From assembly GCF_000820225.1 (NCBI RefSeq), contig NZ_CDDK01000044.1, forward strand, positions 1 to 60,872: a DNA stretch of 60,872 bases, read 5' to 3'. Positions within the stretch are counted from its first letter, which is position 1. Each line of letters opens with the position of its first letter. This document shows positions 20,599 to 30,795 of this stretch, piece by piece. The notes beneath the pieces are model-generated. The model searched no databases and was not told where the DNA came from. It saw only the letters and a program-made list of their open reading frames with translations. This DNA is from Aeromonas veronii bv. veronii. GTDB taxonomy: Bacteria; Pseudomonadota; Gammaproteobacteria; Enterobacterales; Aeromonadaceae. The position numbers and the translations under genes were made by a program.

Positions 20599-21711
20599 AT
20601 GCACTATCAACTTATCACTCAGCAAGACGAACTTGAGCAGTATCTCGCTTCTCTGGCCGACGTTCCCCTGGCTATCGATACTGAATTCGTTCGCACCCGT
20701 ACCTACTACCCCCAGCTTGGTCTGTTCCAGATCTATGACGGCGAGCATCTGGCGCTGCTGGATCCGCTGACCCTGGATCTCTCCGCCCTCTGGCAACGAC
20801 TGGGCCGAGCAGGGCAGATCGCCATCCTGCACGCCTCTGGCGAAGATCTGGAGCTTATCCAGCATCAGGCGGGCCACCTGCCCAACCAGATGCACGACAC
20901 CCAGCTTGCTACCGCCTTTCTCGGTTACGGCGTCTCGGTCGGCTTTGGTGCGCTGGTGAATGAATTCCTCGGGGTCGAGCTGGAAAAAGATCAGGCGCGC
21001 ACCGATTGGCTGGCCCGCCCGCTTACGCCACGTCAGCTCGAATACGCGGCGGCGGATGTCTTCTACCTGATGCCGCTCTACGAGAAGGTGATGGCCAAAC
21101 TGCGGGAAAGCGGCAAGTTTGCCTGGTTCGAGCAGGAGTGCCAAAACCACTCCGCCCGCAAGACCCAGGGTAGCGATCCCCGTCAGGCATATCTTGAAAT
21201 CGTCAACGCCTGGCAACTGGGTCGCCGCGAGCTCGCCATTCTGCGCGAGCTGGCCGCCTGGCGCCAGCAAGAGGCGGTGCGCCGGGACCTGGCCCTCAAT
21301 TTTGTGGTGAAAGAGCTGCACCTGTTCAAGGTGGCGGAGCGTCGTCCTGCCTCCCTGCGGGATCTCAACGAGCTCGGCCTCTCGCCCATCGAGATCAAGA
21401 TCCACGGCAAACGGATGCTCGATATCCTCGCCAAGGCGCAGCAGAGCGCTCCTGACAGCTGGCCCGAGCCCATTCGCCGGCTGGTGGACTTCCCCCAGTA
21501 CAAGGCCGAGCTCAAGCGCATCAAGGCCATGGTGGAAGATAAGGCCAAGGCGAGCAATATTCCGCCCGAGCTGATTGCCAGCAAGAAGATCATCCACCAG
21601 TACTTCACCTGGAGCTGGCGGATGAATGACGAAGAGCGGGCCCGCAGCGACAAGCCGATGTTGCTGCAAGGGTGGCGTCATGAGCTGGTCGGTCACCTGC
21701 TGGCACAATAA
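20599..21711 (+). CDS. rnd: Ribonuclease D
   Basis: A 370-aa 3'-5' exoribonuclease acting in tRNA 3' maturation. The DEDDy active site is visible: AIDTEF (D, E), HASGEDLELI (D) and YAAADVFYL (Tyr and Asp). HRDC-like helical domains follow, consistent with full length. It follows fadD as in E. coli, separated from it by a terminator. Confidence 0.95.
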   Translation: MHYQLITQQDELEQYLASLADVPLAIDTEFVRTRTYYPQLGLFQIYDGEHLALLDPLTLDLSALWQRLGRAGQIAILHASGEDLELIQHQAGHLPNQMHDTQLATAFLGYGVSVGFGALVNEFLGVELEKDQARTDWLARPLTPRQLEYAAADVFYLMPLYEKVMAKLRESGKFAWFEQECQNHSARKTQGSDPRQAYLEIVNAWQLGRRELAILRELAAWRQQEAVRRDLALNFVVKELHLFKVAERRPASLRDLNELGLSPIEIKIHGKRMLDILAKAQQSAPDSWPEPIRRLVDFPQYKAELKRIKAMVEDKAKASNIPPELIASKKIIHQYFTWSWRMNDEERARSDKPMLLQGWRHELVGHLLAQ

Positions 21712-21740
21712 GCCACCAGACGGTTGCATCTATAAATAAA

Positions 21741-21766
21741 TCCTCACCCCCGGGTGGGGATTTTTA
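21741..21766 (+). terminator. rnd terminator
   Basis: Eight-base-pair GC-rich hairpin (21741-21748 with 21753-21760, one G-T pair), then TTTTTATT. Confidence 0.7.
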
Positions 21767-21868
21767 TTGGGCGAAAGAGACAAATGGGCATGCTGAAATG
21801 TGGAACGCAGGTGGAACATGGCTGGCCGGATGGCGGGAGTCGAGAATGAAAAAGAGAGCAGAGAAGAA

Positions 21869-21898
21869 AAGGCAGCGGCTAACACCGCTGCCTTTTTT
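21869..21898 (-). terminator. gloC operon terminator
   Basis: Stem GGCAGCGG (21871-21878) with CCGCTGCC (21885-21892), flanked by A-rich sequence on the left and a six-T run on the right. It can end the minus-strand selD-mnmH-gloC transcript and also serve as a back-up for rnd. Confidence 0.75.
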
Positions 21899-21900
21899 GA

Positions 21901-22545
21901 TCACCAGATAGGCTGGGTCAGGTAGGGGTTGCTCACCTTCTCGCGACCGAAGGTGGAGCTAGGGCCGTGGCCTGGGATAAAGACGATTTCGTCCCCCAGC
22001 GGCAGCAGGGTCTCGTTGATCGACTTGATCAGCGTGCCGTGATCGCCACGGGGGAAGTCGGTGCGGCCGATGCTGCCGGCAAACAGCACGTCGCCAACCC
22101 AGGCGAGTTTTTCGGCCTGGTTCAGCAGCACGATATGGCCCGGGGTGTGGCCGGGGCAGAAGTAGACATCCAGCTCGCACTGGCCAAGCTGCACCTTGTC
22201 ACCCTGCTCCAGCCAGCGATCCGGCGTGAAGGCGGGGGTATGAGCGAAGCCGAACATCTGGCTCTGCTGGGGCAGCATGTCGAGCCAGAAGGTGTCCTCC
22301 TTGTGGGGGCCGGTAATGGCGACGCCGGTCTTTTCCCGCAGCTCGGCGGCTGCACCCACATGATCCAGATGACCGTGGGTCAGCAGGATGTGGGTTAGGG
22401 TCAGGCCGCGCTTGGCGATGGCGGTCAGCAGTTTGTCCGCCTCGCCGCCCGGATCGATCAGGGCCGCCTGATGGGTCTCGTCACACCAGATGAGGGAGCA
22501 GTTCTGGGCGAACTGGGTGACCGGGATCACCTCGAATTTCAACAT
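21901..22545 (-). CDS. gloC: Metallo-beta-lactamase fold hydrolase, GloC (YcbL)-type glyoxalase II
   Basis: A 214-aa hydrolase with the binuclear metal motif THGHLDHVGAA and further ligands in CPGHTPGH and the C-terminal IPGHGPSS. Length and sequence follow E. coli YcbL/GloC, a type II glyoxalase hydrolysing S-lactoylglutathione. ATG 22545 has AGAGGAAC upstream. It is 22 bp downstream of mnmH and probably the last gene of the selenium operon, although its reaction has no known link to selenium. Confidence 0.88.
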   Translation of the reverse strand: MLKFEVIPVTQFAQNCSLIWCDETHQAALIDPGGEADKLLTAIAKRGLTLTHILLTHGHLDHVGAAAELREKTGVAITGPHKEDTFWLDMLPQQSQMFGFAHTPAFTPDRWLEQGDKVQLGQCELDVYFCPGHTPGHIVLLNQAEKLAWVGDVLFAGSIGRTDFPRGDHGTLIKSINETLLPLGDEIVFIPGHGPSSTFGREKVSNPYLTQPIW

Positions 22546-22567
22546 AGAGTTCCTCTCTTGGGATGGG

Positions 22568-23683
22568 TCAGCTGCGCAGCGCGCTGGCATGCTGCTCGGC
22601 GAAATAGTCGAGACAGGCCTGTTTGTCACCGCGAAACACGATGCGCTCCTGCTTGTTGCCAAGCTGGTAGAGATACATGGGGTCGTAGTAGCGGGTCAGC
22701 AGCAACGTGATCCAGGCCAGATGCAGCGCGGTATCGCCGCTTTTTTCCTGCTCGGTGAGGGCGGTCTGCATCAGGGCATCCAGCTCGCGGTGGACCAGAT
22801 CGCCGAGGCGGCGCTTGAGACGGGCCAGCGCATCGGTGAGGTAGGCAGCAAACAGCGGCCAACCGGCTTCCTGGCCATACATGGCTTGATAGCGCAGCCA
22901 GAGATCGTGCACGTAATCTTCGCGGATCTGCTCGGCCCGATCGATTTGCGGCACATCCACCACCACCAGCGGTGCCTGACTCATGGCCTCATGGAGGGAG
23001 AGGGGCAGGCAGCAGCGGCCAATCAGCCGGCTCTCGTCCTCGACCACGAAGGCATGCTCGCCGCGATGGCGGCGTTTGAGCAGTTCGATGGCCATGTTGT
23101 TTTCAAAGTTGATGTTGCTGGGCTGGCCGCCGGGCAGCTGACCAAACGACGAGCCCCTGTGATGGGCATGCCCCTCCAGATCCACCGCCTGGGTCACCTG
23201 ATCGAGCATATGGGTCTTGCCGGAGCCGGTCATGCCGGTCAGCACGCTCCAGTGACACTCGGCAGAGGCCTTGTCCTGGGTGTCGATCAGGAAACGGCGC
23301 AGCTCCTTGTAGCCACCGGCGACGCGGGGGCGAGTCACTCCCGCTTCAGCCAGCCACTGTTGCACGGTTTGCGAGCGCAGGCCGCCGCGAAAGCAGTAGA
23401 GCACGGCATCGGGCTGCTGGCGCAACTGCGCCAGCCAGCTTTCGAGTCGCTCGGCACGTACTGCTCCCCCCACCAGCTTGTGTCCAAGCTCAATGGCGGC
23501 GGCCTGACCCTGCTTCTTGAAGCAGGTCCCCACCTGGGCGCGCTCATCGTCTGTCATCAAGGGCAGGCTGGTCGAGCAGGGGAAGGCCCCCTCCTTGAAC
23601 TCGATGGGGGCGCGCACATCAATCAACGGCACATCGCCTAAAAAAATCTGGGCGTAGTCCGTGGCCAGTGGCAATTCACTCAT
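22568..23683 (-). CDS. mnmH: tRNA 2-selenouridine synthase
   Basis: A 371-aa enzyme (also SelU/YbbB) converting 2-thiouridine to 2-selenouridine at the wobble base of some tRNAs, via geranylation, using selenophosphate. The N-terminal rhodanese domain has the catalytic Cys97 in [11 protein letters not shown]; the C-terminal P-loop domain has Walker A GMTGSGKT (150-157). It overlaps selD by ATGA, so the selenophosphate producer and consumer are translationally coupled. Confidence 0.95.
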   Translation of the reverse strand: MSELPLATDYAQIFLGDVPLIDVRAPIEFKEGAFPCSTSLPLMTDDERAQVGTCFKKQGQAAAIELGHKLVGGAVRAERLESWLAQLRQQPDAVLYCFRGGLRSQTVQQWLAEAGVTRPRVAGGYKELRRFLIDTQDKASAECHWSVLTGMTGSGKTHMLDQVTQAVDLEGHAHHRGSSFGQLPGGQPSNINFENNMAIELLKRRHRGEHAFVVEDESRLIGRCCLPLSLHEAMSQAPLVVVDVPQIDRAEQIREDYVHDLWLRYQAMYGQEAGWPLFAAYLTDALARLKRRLGDLVHRELDALMQTALTEQEKSGDTALHLAWITLLLTRYYDPMYLYQLGNKQERIVFRGDKQACLDYFAEQHASALRS

Positions 23684-24717
23684 TGGACAATCTCGATAAA
23701 GCGGGAGCCATCAAGGGGCTTGATCTGACCGATGGGCGAGAGTTCTAGCCCAACTTCTTGCGCGATGGCGAGCAGCTCGGCTTCGCTCTCTTTACCCACG
23801 GCGACCAGCAGGCCGCCGCTGGTTTGTGGGTCGCACATGATGTTGCGGGTGCGATCGTCCATGGCATCCAGCTTGTGGCCGTAGGAGTCGTGGTTGCGCA
23901 GGGTACCGCCCGGTACGCAGCCCTCGGAGAGGTAGTAATCCACCTCATCAAGCAGCGGCAGCGCCTTGAAGTCAAGGCTGGCGCTGACGCCAGAGCCTTC
24001 ACACATCTCCAGCAGATGGCCCGCCAGACCAAAACCGGTGACGTCGGTCATGGCGTGGACACCCGGTAGCTCGGCAAAGCGCTGGCCAATCTTGTTGAGG
24101 GTGCACATGGCGTTGGGGGCCAGCTGCTCGTGTTCGGGTTTGAGCTTGCCCTTCTTCTGGGCCGTGGTGAGGATACCGATACCAAGGGGCTTGGTCAGAT
24201 AGAGGGTGTCACCCACCTTGGCGGTGTCGTTTTGCTTGATGGCATCCAGAGGCACGATACCGGTCACCGCAAGGCCGAAGATGGGCTCGGGGGCATCGAT
24301 ACTGTGGCCACCGGCCAGCGAAATGCCCGCCTCATGGCACACCTGACGGCCGCCGTCGATCACCTGCTGGGCCACTTCGGCGGGCAGGGTATTGATGGGC
24401 CAGCCGAGGATGGCGATGGCGACGATGGGCTTGCCCCCCATGGCGTAGATATCGCTGATGGCGTTGGTGGCGGCGATGCGGCCAAAGGTGAAGGGGTCAT
24501 CGACGATGGGCATGAAGAAGTCGGTGGTGGAGACAATGCCCTGACCGTTGCCGATATCGACCACGGCCGCGTCATCTTTGCTGCTGTTGCCAACGATCAG
24601 GGTCGGGTCGTTGAAGCCCGGGATCTGGCTCTTGAGGATGGTGTCGAGTACCTTGGGAGAGATTTTGCAGCCGCAGCCAGCGCCGTGGCTGTATTGGGTC
24701 AGACGAATGGAAGACAT
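23680..24717 (-). CDS. selD: Selenide, water dikinase
   Basis: A 345-aa enzyme making selenophosphate from selenide and ATP. The N-terminal [12 protein letters not shown] holds the catalytic cysteine (C15, equivalent to E. coli C17) as Cys rather than Sec. [26 protein letters not shown] and [10 protein letters not shown] are conserved nucleotide- and metal-binding segments. The start is ATG 24717; the frame continues upstream without homology. It is first of the selD-mnmH-gloC operon. selA, selB and selC are not in the window. Confidence 0.95.
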   Translation of the reverse strand: MSSIRLTQYSHGAGCGCKISPKVLDTILKSQIPGFNDPTLIVGNSSKDDAAVVDIGNGQGIVSTTDFFMPIVDDPFTFGRIAATNAISDIYAMGGKPIVAIAILGWPINTLPAEVAQQVIDGGRQVCHEAGISLAGGHSIDAPEPIFGLAVTGIVPLDAIKQNDTAKVGDTLYLTKPLGIGILTTAQKKGKLKPEHEQLAPNAMCTLNKIGQRFAELPGVHAMTDVTGFGLAGHLLEMCEGSGVSASLDFKALPLLDEVDYYLSEGCVPGGTLRNHDSYGHKLDAMDDRTRNIMCDPQTSGGLLVAVGKESEAELLAIAQEVGLELSPIGQIKPLDGSRFIEIVQ

Positions 24718-25122
24718 ACTTACCCCTTTTATTTGCAAACAGAGCAGAGGCTCTGTGGAGCCGTCTTGGTCAATGGGCGGCCTTGTAGTGAGGAAGACAA
24801 GAAGCCGCAAATATGGGTGGCCTCGGTGCCAACAGGGGCAGCGATGACTGGCAGTTATGAAAGACTGCCAGGCCGGACGGGGAAGAAAAGGGCGACAAGG
24901 TGCGCCAGCGCAGCCCCGCCAAGGGCCACAGGACGGGGCATTATGCCACATTTGCCCCTTGGGGTTCGAACAGGAATTCACATAAACAGCAGGGAATTGC
25001 CCGCACTTGCCTGTCATCGGGCTGGAGCCAGCGCTGACTGATTGATAGCAGTACAGATGCAGCAAAAAGAACGCCAAAGAGACCAACAGCACGCAACCGC
25101 CGATCTACAACAGGAGAGCTTA
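24718..25122. other. Divergent promoter region, selD / GNAT
   Basis: A 405-bp gap between divergent genes, necessarily containing both promoters. It includes an 8-bp hairpin (24848-24855 with 24864-24871, loop TATGAAAG) inside what would be the selD 5' leader. A GGTTCGAA string at 24964-24971 resembles a tRNA T-loop, but no cloverleaf forms. No further gene was seen. Confidence 0.4.
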
Positions 25123-25551
25123 GTGACCACCACATTTTTGGTTAACCACCCCATCACCACGGCGCAGTTTGCGGCGTTGTTGGCGCAGACCTCGTTGGGG
25201 GCGAGACGGCCGCTGGAGCATCCAGCTACCCTGCAGGGCATGCTGGATCACGCCAATTTGCTGATCACCGCTTGGCAGGGCGAGACCCTGGTCGGTGTGG
25301 CGCGCTCAGTGACCGATTTTCATTTTTGTTGTTACCTCTCGGATCTGGCGGTAGCCGAGTCAGTGCAGGGGCAGGGGATTGGCAAAGCCCTTATTCGCGA
25401 GACGTTTTTGCAATTGCAGCCCGGCTGCAAGCTGATCCTGCTGGCCGCGCCGCAGGCGGTGGCGTACTACCCCAAGCTCGGATTTAGCCAGCACCCGAGT
25501 GCTTGGGTGATGAGCGGTCTGGATGAACTGGTGCTGGATGAGTTGGCATAA
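25123..25551 (+). CDS. GNAT-family N-acetyltransferase
   Basis: A 142-aa acetyl-CoA-dependent acetyltransferase. LSDLAVAESVQGQGIGKALI contains the motif A pyrophosphate-binding loop (QGxGIG), and AAPQAVAYYPKLGF forms the C-terminal motif B. GTG 25123 has AGGAG six bases upstream; in-frame sequence further upstream is not conserved-looking. The acceptor is unknown. It stands alone, divergent from selD. Confidence 0.85.
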   Translation: MTTTFLVNHPITTAQFAALLAQTSLGARRPLEHPATLQGMLDHANLLITAWQGETLVGVARSVTDFHFCCYLSDLAVAESVQGQGIGKALIRETFLQLQPGCKLILLAAPQAVAYYPKLGFSQHPSAWVMSGLDELVLDELA

Positions 25552-25585
25552 GCCCGTCAACTCATCCAGACAGGGTGGGGTTAAC

Positions 25586-26770
25586 TTATCCGGCTCGCTC
25601 CAGCGCCGGTTGCCGTGACTTGCCCCAGCGGCGCAGGCGCCGCTGCAATGGCCGCTCCAGCAGGTGGTAGCTCAAGGCAGAGAGGCTGATCAGCACCGCC
25701 AGCATCAGCAAGGTGGCCACTATCCCCAGCAGCGGGTTGGTCTGGCCATACCACCACTCGGTGATCCCCGGCGCCAGATAGTGGATGAGCTCGCAGCCGG
25801 TGAGTAGCACCAGCGCATGGAGCAGGTAGATGGAGTAGGAGAGATCCCCCAGCCAGTTGGTGAAGCGGTTATCCAGGAGGTGCAGCAGCGGACTCCGGCG
25901 CTCCCCTTGGGCGGCGGCAATCCAGATCAGCATTATGTAGGAGCCGATCAGAAGCAGAGTCAGCTGTGGCGTCATGGTGAACTGCATCAGCGCGAAGGGC
26001 AGCACAAAGGCGACCAGCAGCGGCAGGTCTCGCTTCATCATGGGGAAGTTTTTCGCGGCCTTGACCCTCGGCAGCAGCCAGAGGCCGAGCACAAATTCAC
26101 TCACCCCGCGCCCCACCGCCAGCGCGCCGCTGGTGACATCCAGGGTGCCGCGACTGTGCACGATAAAGGCCAGCACCGTCAGCGCCAGCAGGGGGGCGAG
26201 ATGGCTCCAGCGACTGCGGGTGACCGCCAGCGGAATAAGCAGCGGGAACAGCAGGTAGCTTATCCACTCTACGCTCAGGGACCAGGCGGCGAAGTTCCAG
26301 GTCAACCCGTGATCGGTTACCACCTGCAGCAGCAGTAAGGCGCTGGGCAGCGCTTCGGCTGGCGTGAAGGGCGAACCGAAAGGCGGCATCCCTTCCCACT
26401 CCCACATCTTGAACAAGGGGCCGGCATAGAAGCCTACTCCGTGCTGCGCCTTGTAAAGTTCCCAGCCGACCAGCAACAGCAGGGTCACCAGATAGAGGGG
26501 GTAGACGCGGGTCAGCCGCAGCCAGAGAAAGCGGCCATAGCCCACGGTGCGGGGCGTGCGGGTGAAGGCCTCCCCATAGACATGTGCCAGCACCACGCCG
26601 CTCAAAATAAAGAACAGGTCGACCCAGAGGTAGCCATTCTCGATGAGTTGGGTGTGGCCTGCGATCGACTCCATCCACTGGGGAAAGAGCAGCAAGCGGG
26701 CATGGAACAGCACCACCATCAGGGCAGCGATGCCCCGCAGCGGCGTTAACAGCGGCAATGATTGATTCAT
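25586..26770 (-). CDS. Acyltransferase 3 family membrane protein
   Basis: A 394-aa polytopic inner membrane protein with about ten hydrophobic helices. The N-terminus LRGIAALMVVLFHARLL carries the conserved Arg and His of the acyltransferase 3 (OafA/NodX) family, followed by YLWVDLFFILSGVVLAHVYG. Such proteins O-acylate exported glycans. AAGGGATC precedes ATG 26770. There are no glycan biosynthesis genes next to it, so the acceptor cannot be inferred. Confidence 0.85.
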   Translation of the reverse strand: MNQSLPLLTPLRGIAALMVVLFHARLLLFPQWMESIAGHTQLIENGYLWVDLFFILSGVVLAHVYGEAFTRTPRTVGYGRFLWLRLTRVYPLYLVTLLLLVGWELYKAQHGVGFYAGPLFKMWEWEGMPPFGSPFTPAEALPSALLLLQVVTDHGLTWNFAAWSLSVEWISYLLFPLLIPLAVTRSRWSHLAPLLALTVLAFIVHSRGTLDVTSGALAVGRGVSEFVLGLWLLPRVKAAKNFPMMKRDLPLLVAFVLPFALMQFTMTPQLTLLLIGSYIMLIWIAAAQGERRSPLLHLLDNRFTNWLGDLSYSIYLLHALVLLTGCELIHYLAPGITEWWYGQTNPLLGIVATLLMLAVLISLSALSYHLLERPLQRRLRRWGKSRQPALERAG

Positions 26771-27115
26771 ATCGGGATCCCTTGTGATGTTCAGCTTGGC
26801 CTGACATCGATTTTTGTTGTTGTACCGCCTATCACTCCTGACGGGTCGGTTGCCCCGGCTTGTCTGCCGCAGGCGGGATCACACTACGGAAAAGAGAGTC
26901 ATACGGGTGTGATTTGAATCATAAATGTGCAGTTATTGTGCAAAGTAATTTAAACAGAGAAGAAGTGGGGCGCTGGCAGCAAAAGAGGAGGAGAGGAAAC
27001 ACCAATAAAGCAGAGAGGGGGAATCGGGGCGAGCGTCAGGCTCAGGCACCATACGATGCAAAGCAATCAGGCCCGCAAGGGGCCTGATTGATCACAAGGA
27101 GAGGGTGGTTGCCGA
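26771..27115. other. 345-bp intergenic region
   Basis: Lies upstream of the acyltransferase and downstream of rlmI (both minus strand). A 10-bp inverted repeat at 27065-27089 (AATCAGGCCC with a GCAAG loop) sits 27 bp after rlmI and may terminate it, although the following T-run is poor. The rest (26880-27050) is purine-rich with no recognised gene. Confidence 0.4.
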
Positions 27116-28309
27116 TCAGCGGGCGCGTACCACCAGTCCCTTGAGGTAGAAGCCTTCCGGATAGGCGGTACCGATGGGGTGATCGGAGGCCTGGGAGAGC
27201 AGCTCCAGGATCTGGGCATCGCGACCGGCATCGAGCGCCGCATCGGCAACGATCTTCTGGAACAGGCTCTGCTCCATCAGGCCGGAGCAGGAGTAGGTCA
27301 AGAGCACGCCACCCGGCGCCAGCAGTTGGAACGCCAGCATGTTGATGTCCTTGTAGCCACGGCAGGCACCCAGCAGTTGGGCCTTGCTCTCGGCGAACTT
27401 GGGCGGATCCAGCACGATGACGTCGAAGTTCTCGCCCTTCTCGCGATATTCACGCAGCAGCTTGAACACGTCGTGACGGACGAACTGGGTGTTGCTGGTA
27501 TCCAGCCCGTTCAGCTCGGCATTCTGGCGGGCAATATCCAGTGCATTCTGGGAGAGATCGACGTTGACCACTTCCTTGGCGCCGCCCTTGAGGGCATAAA
27601 CGCCAAACCCACCGGTGTAGCAGAAGCAGTTGAGCACCCGCTTGCCTTCGGTGTATTTGGCAGCTGCCTGACGGTTATCCCGCTGATCCAGATAGAAGCC
27701 GGTTTTATGGCCGTTACGAATATCCACCAGGATCTTGACGCCACCGTTCTCCTCGATGACCACCGGCTCGTTCGGGGTCTCGCCATAGATAACGCCGGTG
27801 CGCTCTTTCAGCCCTTCCTTCTTGCGCACTGCCACATCGGAGCGCTCATAGATGCTGCACTCTGGGTAGAGGGTACGCAGTGCTTGCGTTATCAGCTCAC
27901 GCTGGAACTCGGCACCGGCAGAGAGGATCTGGCACACCAGAAAATCGGCATAACGGTCGATGGTCAGACCCGGCAGGCCGTCGGATTCGGCGGCGCAGAG
28001 GCGATAGCCGGTGAGACCCTGACGCTTGATCAGCGGATCGCGAGACTCCTGCGCATATTTGAGACGACGGATAAAGAAGTCGAGATCGACGGTTTCATCC
28101 TTGTCGAAGGTCCAGACCCGGGCACGGATCTGGGAGCTGCCTGACCAGGCGCCACGGGCGAGCCACTTGCCATCGTTGGCATAGATCTCGACGGTATCGC
28201 CGTCAATGGGGTTGCCCTGAACCCGCTCAATCCCCTTGGAGAAGATCCAGGGGTGGCGACGCAGCAGGGATTTTTCGCGGCCTTTGACGAGATAGATGGA
28301 AGCGCTCAT
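27116..28309 (-). CDS. rlmI: 23S rRNA m5C1962 methyltransferase
   Basis: A 397-aa SAM-dependent methyltransferase modifying C1962 of 23S rRNA. The N-terminal PUA domain (about 1-75, with [13 protein letters not shown]) is followed by a central domain and the Rossmann MTase with [31 protein letters not shown] and TYSCSG, whose Cys is the catalytic base. It neighbours the acylphosphatase gene, an association also seen in E. coli (rlmI-yccX), here interrupted by a chemoreceptor. Confidence 0.95.
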   Translation of the reverse strand: MSASIYLVKGREKSLLRRHPWIFSKGIERVQGNPIDGDTVEIYANDGKWLARGAWSGSSQIRARVWTFDKDETVDLDFFIRRLKYAQESRDPLIKRQGLTGYRLCAAESDGLPGLTIDRYADFLVCQILSAGAEFQRELITQALRTLYPECSIYERSDVAVRKKEGLKERTGVIYGETPNEPVVIEENGGVKILVDIRNGHKTGFYLDQRDNRQAAAKYTEGKRVLNCFCYTGGFGVYALKGGAKEVVNVDLSQNALDIARQNAELNGLDTSNTQFVRHDVFKLLREYREKGENFDVIVLDPPKFAESKAQLLGACRGYKDINMLAFQLLAPGGVLLTYSCSGLMEQSLFQKIVADAALDAGRDAQILELLSQASDHPIGTAYPEGFYLKGLVVRAR

Positions 28310-28331
28310 GGATGTTTGCCGATGGTAGAAA

Positions 28332-28358
28332 GAAAAGGGGCCACATTCTATGTGGCCC
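28332..28358 (-). terminator. Chemoreceptor gene terminator
   Basis: Nine-base-pair stem GGGCCACAT (28338-28346 with 28350-28358), followed on the minus strand by CCTTTTCTTTC. It lies about 65 bp after the chemoreceptor stop. Confidence 0.65.
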
Positions 28359-28422
28359 GCAGGTAAAACTCAAACAACCCTGTGTAATGGATGGGGTTGC
28401 CCTGATCTGACACCTCATATGG

Positions 28423-29853
28423 TCAGAGCTTAATCCCCTTGAGTGCTTGGGCCAGTTCGCTGGCGGTGGCTTTGAGCCCTTGCGTGCCAGCCACCGAGGC
28501 GCTGGCAGACTCTTCCACCTGTGCCGCTTCATGGCGTACCTGATCCAGATTGTGGGTGATCTCGGCGGCGACCGAGCTCTGCTCTTCGCTGGAGGTGGCG
28601 ATCTGGGTGCTCATCTCCAGCACCGCATCGCTGTGGTTGCTGAGCTTCTCGATATCGAGCCCCACCTCGCTGATGAGCTGCTGGCTGCTGGCGGCGCGCC
28701 CTACAGTCTTTTCCATGATCTCGTTCAGCGCGCCGGTACCGGTCTGCAGCTCTTCGATCATCTGCTGGATCTCCACCGTCGCCTGCTGGGTACGGCTGGC
28801 GAGGGTACGCACCTCATCTGCCACCACCGCAAAGCCGCGACCCTGCTCACCGGCACGGGCCGCTTCGATGGCGGCGTTGAGGGCCAACAAGTTGGTCTGC
28901 TGGGAGATGGCGTTGATGACGTTGACCACCTCGTTGATCCGGTTGGCGTTGTGGGTGAGCCGCTCGACCGCGCCGGAGGCGTTGCCAATCTCGTCGGCCA
29001 GGGTGCGGATCGCCTCTATGGTGCGGGCTACCCGGTTGGCGCCATTGGCCGCCTCTTCGCTCGACTGGTGGGTTTGTTGCAGGGTGTCGTTGGCATTGCG
29101 CGCGACTTCGCGGATCGCCGCCGACATCTGCTCCATGGCGGTGGCCAGCGAATCCATGTGCTGGCGCTGGGAACGCGCCATGCTCTCGCCTTCGCGGGCA
29201 TGGTCACGAAACTCGTCGGCGGCCATGGTCAGCGCTTCGGCAGACTCCTCCACCAGTTTGACGATCTGGTGCTGGCGGTCGGTAAATCGGTCGATGCTGC
29301 CCGCCAGGGTGGAGAACTCGTCCCGCACCGGGAAGAAGTTGAGACGGAAGGTGAGATCCCCGTCCGCCACGGTTTGCAGCGCCTTGTTGGTGGAGTACAG
29401 GGCGCCGGAGACAAAGGTCATCATGTAGTGGATCACCAGTGCCATCAGGGCGGCCAGCGCGCCGATGAGGAGCAGGGTCGAGCCCTGACCCTCCCACATG
29501 GAGAGGTTGCTGGTATCGAGATCACCGGTGACGTAGCCTGCCTGACCCGCTGGCGCGCTAAAGAGGTAGTGATCTCCTTGCTGCTGCAACCCGCTGCTGC
29601 CTTGCCGGGCCAGACGCAGATCAGCAGGCAACACCAGAGTGGGCTGCTGGCTGACCAGCTGCGCCGTGGTCTCGACCCGTTGCTGCAACTGCGCTACCCG
29701 CAGGGAGATCTCCTGCTGATGGCTGGCCGCCAGCATATACCAGCTGAGAAAGGCGATGATGAAGAGAGGTAACCAGAACGCGATATGGAATTTTTCACTG
29801 ATGGTGAGGTGAATGAGATAGCGGTCAACCCACCGGAATTTAACTTCTTTCAT
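28423..29853 (-). CDS. Methyl-accepting chemotaxis protein
   Basis: A 476-aa inner membrane chemoreceptor. TM1 is at about residues 22-45, followed by a short periplasmic domain (about 45-125) and TM2 at about 125-148. A HAMP-like region ([17 protein letters not shown]) precedes the cytoplasmic signalling coiled coil, with the hairpin tip [20 protein letters not shown] and [16 protein letters not shown] contacting CheA/CheW. It lacks a C-terminal NWETF-like CheR-binding pentapeptide. The small sensor domain gives no clue to ligand. Confidence 0.92.
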   Translation of the reverse strand: MKEVKFRWVDRYLIHLTISEKFHIAFWLPLFIIAFLSWYMLAASHQQEISLRVAQLQQRVETTAQLVSQQPTLVLPADLRLARQGSSGLQQQGDHYLFSAPAGQAGYVTGDLDTSNLSMWEGQGSTLLLIGALAALMALVIHYMMTFVSGALYSTNKALQTVADGDLTFRLNFFPVRDEFSTLAGSIDRFTDRQHQIVKLVEESAEALTMAADEFRDHAREGESMARSQRQHMDSLATAMEQMSAAIREVARNANDTLQQTHQSSEEAANGANRVARTIEAIRTLADEIGNASGAVERLTHNANRINEVVNVINAISQQTNLLALNAAIEAARAGEQGRGFAVVADEVRTLASRTQQATVEIQQMIEELQTGTGALNEIMEKTVGRAASSQQLISEVGLDIEKLSNHSDAVLEMSTQIATSSEEQSSVAAEITHNLDQVRHEAAQVEESASASVAGTQGLKATASELAQALKGIKL

Positions 29854-29935
29854 AATGGAGCTGCATCCTGCAGAGATAGAGTGTCGGGCACATTATCGTC
29901 TCGGGAATTTTTTTCTTAAGCGGAAGGTGTGAGAA

Positions 29936-30208
29936 ATGGGAGAGCAATCGTTTGTCATTCGGGTGTGGGGGCAGGTGCAGGGGGTGGGATTTCGCTATTT
30001 CACCCGTGAGCGGGCGCTGCAACTGGGTTTGCGGGGCCATGCCTACAACCTGGAGGATGGCTCGGTGGAGATCCTCATCAGCGGCCCCGCGCAGGGGGTG
30101 CAGATGATGCTGGGTTGGCTGGAGCATGGCCCGCGCACCGCCAGGGTGACCCGGATGGAGTATGAAGAGGCGCTGCCGCCCACCGGCCAGGGCTTTCACA
30201 CCAACTGA
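29936..30208 (+). CDS. yccX: Acylphosphatase
   Basis: A 90-aa enzyme hydrolysing acyl phosphates, with the signature GQVQGVGFRYFT (catalytic Arg) and the partner Asn in AYNLEDGSVEI. GGAAGGTG precedes the ATG. Followed after 15 bp by a CHAD-domain gene on the same strand, probably one transcript ending at 30752-30780. Confidence 0.93.
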   Translation: MGEQSFVIRVWGQVQGVGFRYFTRERALQLGLRGHAYNLEDGSVEILISGPAQGVQMMLGWLEHGPRTARVTRMEYEEALPPTGQGFHTN

Positions 30209-30223
30209 TCTGCCGGGTACATC

Positions 30224-30685
30224 ATGGTTGCCGATACGCGTGATCCCTTGCTGGCGCAGGCCCGGGTGCTGGTTGCCAGCTACCGCCATGCTGCTCGCGC
30301 GGTGCGCCGTGAAGCGAGCGAAACCCATGTCCATGGTTACCGCATTGCTGCGCGCCGCATGCAGGCGCTGCTCGCATTGTGGCGACCCGCCCTTTGTCAT
30401 TCAAAACTGGAACGACGGCTGCAGCGGGCCATTGGCCGACTCTCGGCCCTGCGCGACGCACAGGTTTACGCCGCGCGCTTTGGTGCGTCATCCACAATCG
30501 TCTTGCCCAAGGTGACGGTTCCCCTTTTTTCGGGCATGCTTGCCCGCTGGCTGGATGCATTGGAGCAAACTCCCGATACCTCAGGGCTGGCTCGTCACTA
30601 CCGGCGCCACCTTGCCCGCCGCCTCGATTGCCAGCAGGCAGAACTGGTGGGGCTCAAGGTGGCGATACTGGATAGCCCGCTCTAA
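30224..30685 (+). CDS. CHAD domain protein
   Basis: A 153-aa basic, helical protein. HVHGYRIAARRMQALLALW and LSALRDAQVYAARF match the start of the CHAD domain (conserved histidines with many Arg/Lys), a fold known to bind inorganic polyphosphate. It is shorter than most CHAD proteins and lacks an attached CYTH (triphosphatase) domain. Coupling to the acylphosphatase gene suggests a link to phosphate-anhydride metabolism, but no reaction can be assigned. Confidence 0.75.
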   Translation: MVADTRDPLLAQARVLVASYRHAARAVRREASETHVHGYRIAARRMQALLALWRPALCHSKLERRLQRAIGRLSALRDAQVYAARFGASSTIVLPKVTVPLFSGMLARWLDALEQTPDTSGLARHYRRHLARRLDCQQAELVGLKVAILDSPL

Positions 30686-30751
30686 CCATCTTGCCGGATG
30701 CTCAATGGGAACAATCCGCAGAGTTGCAGTGGCTTAAAAGAGTGCAGTGAC

Positions 30752-30780
30752 AAAAAAAGAGGCCCGCAGGCCTCTTTTTT
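30752..30780. terminator. Bidirectional terminator between CHAD gene and metG
   Basis: Symmetric hairpin AAAAAAGAGGCC-CGCA-GGCCTCTTTTTT in the gap between convergent genes; T-runs occur on both strands. Confidence 0.88.
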
Positions 30781-30795
30781 ATCGGGTCGATGCGC

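Noticed and set aside
24955..24985. tRNA-like T-loop string GGTTCGAA (considered as a possible selC near selD)
   Set aside because: No T-stem pairing on either strand and no anticodon or acceptor stem could be built around it.
27065..27089. Inverted repeat after rlmI as a certain terminator
   Set aside because: The stem is good but no T-run follows on the minus strand, so it is mentioned only as a possibility in the intergenic entry.
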